Assembly: GCA_946413945.1 (NCBI GenBank)
Contig: CAMKMR010000128.1
Coordinates: forward strand, 1-5,804
Direction of reading: 5' to 3'
Origin: an uncultured Lachnospiraceae bacterium
Lineage (GTDB): Bacteria; Bacillota; Clostridia; Lachnospirales; Lachnospiraceae
DNA: 5,804 bases
The notes beneath the pieces were generated by a model. The model was not told where the DNA came from and searched no databases. It saw nothing but the letters and a program-made list of their open reading frames with translations. The position numbers were made by a program, and so were the translations under genes. Position 1 is the stretch's first letter. Every line of letters begins with the position of its first letter. Positions 1-4,983 of the stretch are shown in pieces.

Positions 1-91
1 ACGCAACTATATTAAATCACCTCATCCATCCAGATTACGCAACTATATTAAATCACCTCATCCATCCAGATTACGCAACTATATTAAATCA
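1..91. repeat. 36-bp tandem repeat array, about 2.5 copies, possibly continuing off the left edge
   Basis: Bases 1-36 and 37-72 are identical, and 73-91 repeat the first 19 bases of the unit. The copies are head to tail with no spacer, so this is a minisatellite-type array and not a CRISPR. The unit begins acgcaactatattaaatcac and ends catccatccagatt. The window begins inside or at the edge of the array, so its true copy number is unknown. The array lies directly downstream of the HAD gene on the minus strand. The next bases (about 94-130, the last codons of that gene) resemble a diverged copy of the unit. No ORF or hairpin of note is present inside the array. Confidence 0.95.
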
Positions 92-94
92 TAC

Positions 95-748
95 TTATTT
101 ATCCAGATATTCCACAACTTTATTAAGATCTGCGAGAACTTGATCGGCCATCTCTTTCATCTCATCATCTGCCTCTAAAAGGTCTGGCACCATGATAGGT
201 TTTAATCCTCCTCGGTGCGCTGCTCTTATGCCATTATATGAATCTTCTATTGCATAGGCTCTATCAGGTTTAACTCCAACAGCTTCACACGCCTTAAGAA
301 AAATATCAGGTTCAGGCTTACTTCTATTAACCATGTCTCCTGTCACTATCACATCAAAATATGAATAAATCCCGGCGTCCCTTAACTCCTTTTCTACGGT
401 CTCTTTTCTAGAAGATGACGCCAAAGCTATCTTCTTATTATTCTCCTTTAGATATTCTAAGATATCTTTAACTCCCTTCTTCACAGGAAGTTTTCCACCG
501 TCATATCTGTCGTGATACATCTTTGATGCAAGAGAAGCATATTCATCATAAGGGAAATCCTCGCCATAGGCTTCTAATACGATACTCTTTGTTTTTTCCA
601 TTGTAGTACCTGTACACTTTAGAAAAACCTCATATATATTTTCAAAGTTTTTCTCTTTCGAAAGCTCTAACCAGCATAAAAGAGCCGCCCTCTCTGAATC
701 AAATATAACTCCATCCATATCAAATATAACTGCATCAAAATCTTTCAA
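95..748 (-). CDS. HAD-superfamily phosphatase, beta-phosphoglucomutase-like (HAD-IA)
   Basis: This 217-residue protein has all four HAD motifs. They are the nucleophile/acid pair D10 and D12 in FDMDGV, S111 in ALASSS (motif II), K144 in SKPEPDIF (motif III), and E168-D169 in AIEDSYNGIRAA (motif IV). Residues about 18-90 form the helical C1 cap typical of subfamily IA. The family dephosphorylates or isomerises small phosphorylated metabolites in the cytoplasm. Length and motifs fit beta-phosphoglucomutase-like phosphatases, but the substrate cannot be read from sequence. The start is TTG at 748, because the next in-frame ATG is M11, inside the catalytic motif. GGAG at 759-762 lies 10 nt upstream. 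The gene begins 17 nt after the stop of the acetyltransferase gene, so the two are probably co-transcribed. Its last 12 codons resemble the tandem repeat that follows it. Confidence 0.93.
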   Translation of the reverse strand: MKDFDAVIFDMDGVIFDSERAALLCWLELSKEKNFENIYEVFLKCTGTTMEKTKSIVLEAYGEDFPYDEYASLASKMYHDRYDGGKLPVKKGVKDILEYLKENNKKIALASSSRKETVEKELRDAGIYSYFDVIVTGDMVNRSKPEPDIFLKACEAVGVKPDRAYAIEDSYNGIRAAHRGGLKPIMVPDLLEADDEMKEMADQVLADLNKVVEYLDK

Positions 749-765
749 AGCCTGATCACTCCATT

Positions 766-1563
766 TTATTCTTTTCTTCTATATTCGTAATTTACCAGTG
801 ACATATTTTCATTAACCACTTCTTTATCCCCCACCCTGACAAAACCGATTTTTTCATATAAATGACAATTGCCGGCTTCCTCAGAAATGGTACTTAATCT
901 CCATATTTTAACAGTAGGAAAAGTATTGATTGCTTTAACTATAGACACGAAACCTATTTTCATATTTTGATATCTTGGCAAAACGCAGATAGGACTTATA
1001 CGACAAGACGCATCATTATCATATTCTCTAACATCAAATCCTATAAACCCAACTCTTATTCCATCCACCTGAATAAAGGCATATTTTCTTTTGGATTGCT
1101 GCATTTTTTCTTTTAATTTTTCTATTGTTTCTAATGCAGGTGAGATATCATCATGATATTTTTCATATAATGGCATAAAACTTTCCACCTGTATACGGTG
1201 CAGGTCCTGAATATCATTTTCAGTTGCCATTACAAGACATAGTTTTTCGTCCAGCTCCGCCACTGGATCCTCTTCATATTTCCTTTTTTTTATATCAACT
1301 ATCATCCTCCGGATTGCAATTATCGTAATAATGATAGTCAGCCAAAAGGCTGCTGCAATTGCAAAAAAAGTTATGAACGGTGCACCATGCCCCTGCGCCC
1401 CTGGTTTTGGCTCCATTATTTTTGAATCCACGTATAGCCCAATTATTAATATCACTTTATTTAATAATAACTGAATTGGAATTAATAATAACCAACGGTA
1501 TGGACTCCGTCCATTTCTTCTCTTTTTTACTTTTTTCTTCCCCATTTCTTTTTTATTTACCAT
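766..1563 (-). CDS. Membrane-anchored GNAT-family N-acetyltransferase
   Basis: This 265-residue protein has two parts. Residues 1-20 are very basic (KKKVKKRR). Two hydrophobic helices follow at about 23-45 and 62-84, with a short Gly/Pro loop between them, and then a second basic patch (RRM, KKRK). By the positive-inside rule both ends should be cytoplasmic. Residues about 108-260 look like a GNAT fold: MATENDIQDLHRI at the start, a beta strand KYAFIQVDGIRVGFIGFD, a CoA-loop-like RYQNMKIG (196-204 region), and LYEKIGFVRVG near the end. The usual Q-x-x-G-x-G/A loop is altered, with K for the first Gly. The family transfers acyl groups from CoA to amines, but the acceptor here is unknown. The start is uncertain. 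ATG 1563 lacks a Shine-Dalgarno, M7 (1545) is an alternative, and a 19-bp duplication overlaps the start. The upstream SDR gene ends 72 nt before it. Confidence 0.82.
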   Translation of the reverse strand: MVNKKEMGKKKVKKRRNGRSPYRWLLLIPIQLLLNKVILIIGLYVDSKIMEPKPGAQGHGAPFITFFAIAAAFWLTIIITIIAIRRMIVDIKKRKYEEDPVAELDEKLCLVMATENDIQDLHRIQVESFMPLYEKYHDDISPALETIEKLKEKMQQSKRKYAFIQVDGIRVGFIGFDVREYDNDASCRISPICVLPRYQNMKIGFVSIVKAINTFPTVKIWRLSTISEEAGNCHLYEKIGFVRVGDKEVVNENMSLVNYEYRRKE

Positions 1564-1588
1564 TTATTTTTTTATTTACCATTTATTT
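1551..1588. repeat. Perfect 19-bp tandem duplication over the acetyltransferase start codon
   Basis: Bases 1551-1569 and 1570-1588 are identical (ttttatttaccatttattt). Each copy carries an ATG on the minus strand, at 1563 and 1582. Nineteen is not a multiple of three, so the two ATGs are in different frames. The sequence is low-complexity A/T, which makes replication slippage a natural origin. Confidence 0.95.
1553..1582 (-). other. Nine-codon upstream ORF created by the duplication
   Basis: The ATG at 1582 opens a frame reading MVNKKINGK and stopping at TAA 1555-1553, just past the acetyltransferase ATG at 1563. Its first five residues equal those of the real protein, because both come from the duplicated segment. 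The nearest weak Shine-Dalgarno (AGG in aacagg) is 15 nt upstream of this ATG and 34 nt upstream of 1563. Ribosomes may therefore meet the wrong-frame start first. Whether it is translated is inference. Confidence 0.4.
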
Positions 1589-1635
1589 AGTCAATAACCT
1601 GTTTTTATCTTGTAGGATGGCCAAGCATATGATAC

Positions 1636-2541
1636 CTAATGGCTTAGATTTTCATCTATATACTGAATATAAGGCTTTTTAATAACCTCATCCTGATTAT
1701 CTTTATACCAGTCAAAGCACTCCTTAAGGCCTTCTATTAGATCTATATCCTCTTTAACTAAAGTATGCTGTTTTGTTACATCCAGACTGTAATCATAATC
1801 AAAGAAACTAAAATATGCTCTTTGCATAATATCCTGATAAACATTTTCAAACTCAGCATTTTTTCCTGCAACTTTGTAACACGCTTCTACCCACTGTTTA
1901 ACTGTTACACTTGTTTTATTTCCCACATTTAATATGTGATCCTTAGGACGTTCTTCTATTATTTTTTCTATGATACGGCATAAATCTCTGACATGTAAAA
2001 ATTGAAGTTTCATCTCGCCATCACGAGGAAGATAGAATTTTCTATCTGCCATAGCACAGTCAAATACAAATGCCTCTCTATAAACATTATTCATTGGGCC
2101 ATAGAGATATGGTGGTCTAAGAATATAGGCCTCTGGGACCATTTCAAGCAGCGCACGCTCTGATGCGATCTTATCGGTTCCATACCCAGTCCAGATTTTA
2201 TTTTCAGATAGTTCTGCTTCTTCTTTATATGGAAGTTCTTCCTTATCGGAATATACCGCACTGGAACTTATCATAATGTAAGTCTCAAATTTAGGAATTG
2301 AGCCTACAAAATCCCTGATATCAGCCTCTTTATAGGCAGTTATATCAATGACTGCATCAAAGCTAAGTCCCTCTAACTTATCCTTAATATCATGGCGATC
2401 TCCCCTTATAAATGTTACCCCTTCGACCTGCGGCTTACTTCCCCTGTTTAAAACATATACCTGATAGCCTTTTTCAACAAAATATTTTGCTGTGAATTTA
2501 CTAACAAATACTGTCCCACCTGTAATAAGAACTTTTTTCAC
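1636..2541 (-). CDS. Extended-SDR NAD(P)-dependent epimerase/dehydratase-like protein
   Basis: With the start chosen here the protein has 301 residues. The N-terminal Rossmann fold shows KKVLITGGTVFVS (residues 2-14). The third glycine of the usual G-G-T-x-F-V-G motif is Ser14. LNR at 31-33 suggests NADP preference, and GDRHD at 47-51 is the usual acidic loop. Ser92-94, Tyr120 and Lys124 (YGTDK) supply the SDR catalytic set, and RPPYLYGP follows at 142-149. The family acts on nucleotide sugars or related substrates in the cytoplasm, but the substrate here is not identifiable. A longer frame begins at TTG 2556, but it would place the strong GGGAGG ribosome site inside the coding region. GTG 2541, 4 nt after that site, is preferred. 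The gene is first in the SDR-GNAT-HAD run and has its own promoter at 2583-2612. Confidence 0.88.
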   Translation of the reverse strand: MKKVLITGGTVFVSKFTAKYFVEKGYQVYVLNRGSKPQVEGVTFIRGDRHDIKDKLEGLSFDAVIDITAYKEADIRDFVGSIPKFETYIMISSSAVYSDKEELPYKEEAELSENKIWTGYGTDKIASERALLEMVPEAYILRPPYLYGPMNNVYREAFVFDCAMADRKFYLPRDGEMKLQFLHVRDLCRIIEKIIEERPKDHILNVGNKTSVTVKQWVEACYKVAGKNAEFENVYQDIMQRAYFSFFDYDYSLDVTKQHTLVKEDIDLIEGLKECFDWYKDNQDEVIKKPYIQYIDENLSH

Positions 2542-2545
2542 ATGA

Positions 2546-2551
2546 CCTCCC
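2546..2551 (-). promoter_or_regulatory. Ribosome binding site that sets the SDR start
   Basis: The minus strand reads GGGAGG here, followed by tcat and GTG at 2541. The spacing is short but the site is strong. It would be codons 2-4 of the longer TTG-started frame, which has no such site upstream. An ATG at 2543 is followed at once by TGA and cannot be the start. Confidence 0.75.
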
Positions 2552-2582
2552 GACAAAAAAACAAATGACTGTTTACGCTTGA

Positions 2583-2612
2583 ATAATTACACAGATTTTA
2601 TATTTTTGTCAA
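2583..2612 (-). promoter_or_regulatory. Sigma-A-type promoter of the SDR-GNAT-HAD run
   Basis: On the minus strand a perfect -35 TTGACA (2612-2607) is followed by an 18-nt spacer and AATTAT (2588-2583). A TG lies one base upstream of the -10, giving an extended -10. Transcription would begin near 2576, leaving a leader of about 35 nt before GTG 2541. Confidence 0.65.
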
Positions 2613-2650
2613 CAGAAAGGGATGCCATTTTACACTCGCTGCTCTTAAAA

Positions 2651-2998
2651 TCATATTCCTTCTCTGAATAGCAGGTCTTCCCCCCCCTTTAAATACGTTG
2701 TTCCCCAGGCGTACATCTCCTTTAATACAGGAATAATACTCTCTCCAAATGGAGTAAGTGAATATTCAACTTTCGGAGGAACAACCGGATATACCTTTCT
2801 CTTAATAAGCCCGTCATTCTCAAGTTCTCTTAGCTGCTGAGTAAGCATCTTGGCCGTTACTGATGTGATAAGTTTATTTAATTCATTGAATCGACGTGTT
2901 TCTCCAATAAGATGCCATAAAATAAGCGCTTTATATTTTCCACCGATAAGATTAAGGGTCGCTTCAACCGGACACTGTACTTCCTTATTTTTTTGCAT
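2651..2998 (-). CDS. HxlR (DUF24)-family winged-helix transcriptional regulator
   Basis: This 115-residue protein is the normal length for the HxlR family. The signature CPVEATLNLIGGKYK (9-23) opens the domain. A recognition helix lies around SVTAKMLTQQLRELE (46-60), a beta wing around 66-80, and LTPFGESIIPVL (81-92) leads into the dimer helix. Cys9 is in the position used as a redox or electrophile sensor by several DUF24 proteins such as YodB and HypR in Bacillus, so thiol sensing is likely but inferred. ATG 2998 has AAAGGGA about 7 nt upstream. The gene is divergent from a nitroreductase with a 148-nt gap, a known arrangement for this family, and probably controls that gene and itself. An 8-G run lies in codons 104-107 (KGGE), close to the C-terminus. 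No clear terminator separates it from the SDR promoter. Confidence 0.93.
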   Translation of the reverse strand: MQKNKEVQCPVEATLNLIGGKYKALILWHLIGETRRFNELNKLITSVTAKMLTQQLRELENDGLIKRKVYPVVPPKVEYSLTPFGESIIPVLKEMYAWGTTYLKGGEDLLFREGI

Positions 2999-3040
2999 AT
3001 CATATCCCTTTCCGTAATGTCACATAGTTTCTTTTTGGTA

Positions 3041-3070
3041 AGTATATCACTAATAAGTGCGTACTTGTAA
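3041..3070 (-). promoter_or_regulatory. Candidate promoter of the HxlR-family gene
   Basis: On the minus strand TTACAA (3070-3065), an 18-nt spacer and TATACT (3046-3041) form a possible -35/-10 pair. A TG upstream makes an extended -10 (tgatatact). The -35 is weak, as expected for a regulated promoter, and lies inside the inverted repeat at 3062-3081. Confidence 0.5.
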
Positions 3071-3081
3071 TTACACAAGTA
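3062..3081. promoter_or_regulatory. Candidate operator, 20-bp inverted repeat for the HxlR-type regulator
   Basis: TACTTGT (3062-3068) and ACAAGTA (3075-3081) are perfect 7-bp arms around a 6-bp centre. The site lies mid-way between the divergent regulator and nitroreductase genes and covers the predicted -35 of both. DUF24 regulators bind dyads of this size as dimers. The assignment to this regulator is inference from position and symmetry. Confidence 0.6.
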
Positions 3082-3092
3082 TATAGTAATAT
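3065..3092 (+). promoter_or_regulatory. Candidate promoter of the nitroreductase gene
   Basis: TTGTAA (3065-3070), a 16-nt spacer and TAATAT (3087-3092) give a modest -35/-10 pair. The -35 hexamer is the same six base pairs, read on the opposite strand, as the candidate -35 of the regulator gene. The alternative pair TTGTTT/CATATT further downstream would leave almost no leader before the ribosome site and is less likely. Confidence 0.4.
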
Positions 3093-3131
3093 CATATCTT
3101 GTTTATATCAATTACATATTCTCATATTAAC

Positions 3132-3137
3132 AGGAGG
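3132..3137 (+). promoter_or_regulatory. Ribosome binding site that sets the nitroreductase start
   Basis: A full AGGAGG lies 9 nt before ATG 3147. The longer reading frame begins at TTG 3099, has no such site, and adds 16 residues before the conserved N-terminus, so ATG 3147 is chosen. Confidence 0.9.
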
Positions 3138-3146
3138 AAAATATCA

Positions 3147-3665
3147 ATGAATTTTTTATCATTAGCTAAGCAGAGATGCTCTGTCAGAAATTACCAGAAT
3201 AGAAAAGTTGAAGATGAAAAGCTTTCGCAAATCCTTGAAGCCGCTAGAATTGCACCTACTGCTGCCAACTGTCAATCCCAACGTTTATTGGTAATCAAAG
3301 ATTCAAAAGCTTTGGAGAAATTATCCAAAGGTGTAAATTTTCATGAAGCCCCATTGGCAATCATTGTCTGTGGCGATCATTCAGATGTCTTTGTAAGACC
3401 TTTTGACAATAAAGATATGGCAACTGTTGATGCGACTATTGTTGCTGACCATATCGTACTTGAAGCAGAGGATATTGGGCTTAGCAGCTGCTGGCTCACT
3501 TATTTTGAGCCTGAAATAATAAGAACAGAATTTAACATTCCTAAAAATATAGAACCTGTTGCTATCATAGCAATAGGATACGCCGCCGAAGAAAAAGCCT
3601 CTCCTGAAAGACATTCTAAAGCAAGAAAAACATTGGATGAAATAGTTCTTTATGACCATTTTTAA
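3147..3665 (+). CDS. Nitroreductase-family FMN-dependent oxidoreductase
   Basis: This 172-residue protein belongs to the short nitroreductase group. The N-terminal motif KQRCSVRNY (8-16) carries the Arg/Ser/Arg set (R10, S12, R14) that contacts FMN phosphate. ILEAARIAPTAANCQ (29-43) is the second conserved block. DATIVADHIVLEAEDIGLSSCW (about 95-116) is the core helix, and PVAIIAIGYAAE (137-148) is the late strand motif. Such enzymes form homodimers in the cytoplasm and reduce nitro compounds, quinones or flavins with NAD(P)H. The natural substrate is unknown. The gene is divergent from the HxlR-family regulator, with a dyad between them, so it is probably induced by electrophile or oxidative stress, as with yodC and hypO in Bacillus. 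It stands alone on the plus strand. A weak hairpin follows its stop codon. Confidence 0.93.
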   Translation: MNFLSLAKQRCSVRNYQNRKVEDEKLSQILEAARIAPTAANCQSQRLLVIKDSKALEKLSKGVNFHEAPLAIIVCGDHSDVFVRPFDNKDMATVDATIVADHIVLEAEDIGLSSCWLTYFEPEIIRTEFNIPKNIEPVAIIAIGYAAEEKASPERHSKARKTLDEIVLYDHF

Positions 3666-3666
3666 G

Positions 3667-3692
3667 TTTTAGGGCAACCAAAACCCCTAGAA
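3667..3692 (+). terminator. Weak hairpin after the nitroreductase gene, possible terminator
   Basis: TTTTAGGG (3667-3674) can pair with CCCTAGAA (3685-3692) over 8 bp with one G-U, leaving a 10-nt loop. It begins 1 nt after the stop codon. The following bases (acattatatttctt) are only loosely T-rich, so efficiency as an intrinsic terminator is doubtful. Confidence 0.35.
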
Positions 3693-3765
3693 ACATTATA
3701 TTTCTTATGTTTGTAAACTATTTTTAGTGCTTGTATTTTGCAAGATAACATCTCTTTTTGAACTA

Positions 3766-3942
3766 TTAACGAAGTAAAAAGTGCCGTATTTTAGGCATTT
3801 CTTCATCAAGTTGCTGTTTACCTGCTGCGTACGGTAGAAAGCTCAGGACTACTGTGCACAACTGGTGGCAACTTGTACTAATAAAACTCATCCTATGATA
3901 TCTAACAAAAACTGCGATGCCTTCCAATGTTTCAGTATTCAT
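3766..3942 (-). CDS. Hypothetical 58-residue ORF, small gene or remnant
   Basis: ATG 3942 to TAA 3766 encodes 58 residues that I do not recognise. It reads MNTETLEGIAVFVRYHR at the start, has a hydrophobic, Cys-containing middle (CHQLCTVVLSFLPYAAG, about 25-41) and ends in a charged helix-like tail (LDEEMPKIRHFLLR). The composition looks like real protein rather than random AT-rich translation. It follows the 33-codon ORF by 17 nt on the same strand, downstream of the transporter. The ribosome site is poor: AAGGG lies only one base before the ATG. It could be a small gene, the C-terminal remnant of a decayed gene, or chance. The plus strand opposite is also open for about 40 codons but has no start. 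Confidence 0.35.
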   Translation of the reverse strand: MNTETLEGIAVFVRYHRMSFISTSCHQLCTVVLSFLPYAAGKQQLDEEMPKIRHFLLR

Positions 3943-3959
3943 ACCCTTAGTCTATCACA

Positions 3960-4061
3960 TCATTCTGGAATCTGGACAAATGCTCGAAAGGCAGGATGAG
4001 ACATCTGGATTATCTTGAGAACCGTATTCCCGTTGTAGAGATAATCATTTAATGTAACCAT
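3960..4061 (-). pseudogene. Short 33-codon ORF, probable 5' remnant of a longer gene
   Basis: ATG 4061 has GAGG 5 nt upstream, overlapping the stop of the transporter gene, and begins 7 nt after that stop. It reads MVTLNDYLYNGNTVLKIIQ and then a less typical tail ending at TGA 3960. From memory, the first 19 residues resemble the N-terminus of a longer Lachnospiraceae protein family of several hundred residues with a RelA/SpoT-like region. I cannot verify this here. If correct, only the extreme 5' end survives, with the rest deleted. No other frame nearby continues the homology that I can see. Alternatively it is a real small coupled ORF. The good ribosome site shows that a start existed; the function is unknown. 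Confidence 0.4.
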
Positions 4062-4068
4062 ACTCACC

Positions 4069-4983
4069 TCACTTCAACAACACTCCCAGCAGTGGAATCG
4101 TCACCACTGTCATTATCGTAGTCAGGGCCACCCCTTTTACTGGAAGCTTTGCATTATCACTATCCTGCGAAAACATAGCAACCATGCTTCCTATAGGCGT
4201 AGCCAGCATCACAAAGCACACACTTATCAGCAATTGATCTGATATCAGGCTCTTAACAAACAACACTCCAGCAACCGGGATCACAAGCTGTTTCAAAAGA
4301 GAAAACAAAATAAGCTTTTTATCACCAAACAGCTCCCAGAAAGCAATCTTGCTCAAGGAATATCCAATAACCATCATGCTTAGGGGCGCCGTCAGATTTC
4401 CAAAGTAACCCACAGTAGTCTTAAGAAATCCAGGCACCGGAATCTGAAAGACATAGGCAATCAGCGCGATCACACAGGCCACCGTTCCTGCATTTATCAC
4501 CTGGAGAATCTCTTTGGACGAGTCCCCAGACCCATTCTTCTTCCCCTTCAGAATCCGCACTCCATAAGTGTAGATCAGAAAGTCATAGATAAAATTGAAA
4601 ATCGCGGCATAAATCAGCGCCTCAGACCCGTAGGAGGCCGATAAAAGCGGCATTCCCATAAAGCCAATATTTGAAAAAATCAGCATAGACTTAAAGAGTC
4701 CCCGCTCCCCATCATCAGTAGCAAAGAGCCTGGACACTGGAATTGCAACCCCAATAAGTACCAAGTAAAAAGCCAGAGCAAACAAAAAAGTCCGTCCTAT
4801 CTGCCACAGGCTCAAAGCGGATTTTTCCAACCCTGCCCCGATTATCAGAGCAGGATTGGCGATATTTACAACAATAAACGTTATTACTTCTATTCCTTCG
4901 TCGCTAAAGAACTTTTTCTTTCCACAAAGAAATCCAATACTGATGATTATGAAGAAAATAACCATCTGTTCTAGCAAGATCAT
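4069..4983 (-). CDS. AEC-family transporter (auxin efflux carrier-like permease)
   Basis: This 304-residue integral membrane protein has about ten hydrophobic helices, at roughly 4-20, 33-50, 66-84, 98-115, 122-141, 163-180, 192-209, 222-244, 250-270 and 284-303. That is the normal length and topology of the bacterial AEC family. Family features are the broken-helix NIANPALII (40-48), FSNIGFMGMPLL (103-114), NFIYDFLIYTYG (130-141) and TAPLSMMVIGYSL (198-210). AEC members move organic acids, amino acids or similar anions across the cytoplasmic membrane. The substrate is unknown. ATG 4983 overlaps the TGA of the aminotransferase gene by 4 bp (ATGA), so the two are co-transcribed and probably translationally coupled. 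A distant AGGAG about 13 nt upstream lies inside the preceding gene. The pairing suggests an amino or keto acid substrate, which is inference. A short 33-codon ORF begins 7 nt downstream. Confidence 0.92.
   Translation of the reverse strand: MILLEQMVIFFIIISIGFLCGKKKFFSDEGIEVITFIVVNIANPALIIGAGLEKSALSLWQIGRTFLFALAFYLVLIGVAIPVSRLFATDDGERGLFKSMLIFSNIGFMGMPLLSASYGSEALIYAAIFNFIYDFLIYTYGVRILKGKKNGSGDSSKEILQVINAGTVACVIALIAYVFQIPVPGFLKTTVGYFGNLTAPLSMMVIGYSLSKIAFWELFGDKKLILFSLLKQLVIPVAGVLFVKSLISDQLLISVCFVMLATPIGSMVAMFSQDSDNAKLPVKGVALTTIMTVVTIPLLGVLLK

Noticed and set aside
1..91. CRISPR array, because the unit is 36 bp
   Set aside because: The copies are contiguous with no spacers, and no cas gene is in view.
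1380..1682. Plus-strand ORF of 100 codons opposite the acetyltransferase and SDR ends
   Set aside because: It is an antisense shadow of a well-supported gene. Its hydrophobic, low-complexity translation comes from the A-rich minus strand, and it has no ribosome site.
2627..2651. Inverted repeat ATTTTA / TAAAAT after the regulator gene as a terminator
   Set aside because: The arms are only six A/T pairs with a 13-nt loop and no T-tract, too weak to call.
2878..3078. Minus-strand ORF of 66 codons overlapping the regulator's 5' end
   Set aside because: It is a different frame of the HxlR gene and its promoter region, with no family resemblance.
3381..3659. Minus-strand ORF of 92 codons opposite the nitroreductase
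   Set aside because: It is an antisense shadow of a clear enzyme gene. The composition (many Phe, Tyr, Cys) is typical of a reverse-strand frame.
3730..3744. Small CTTG / CAAG hairpin followed by a T-run
   Set aside because: A four-base-pair stem is too short, and the T-run is several bases away.
3779..3801. Hairpin AAGTGCC / GGCATTT as a terminator
   Set aside because: The stem has a wobble on plus and a mismatch on minus, is only 4 solid base pairs at its core, and lacks a clean T-run in the right place. It also lies inside the 58-codon ORF.
3807..3875. Inverted repeat CAAGTTGC / GCAACTTG, 53 nt apart
   Set aside because: Eight base pairs over this distance can occur by chance, and no transposase or attachment context supports an element.
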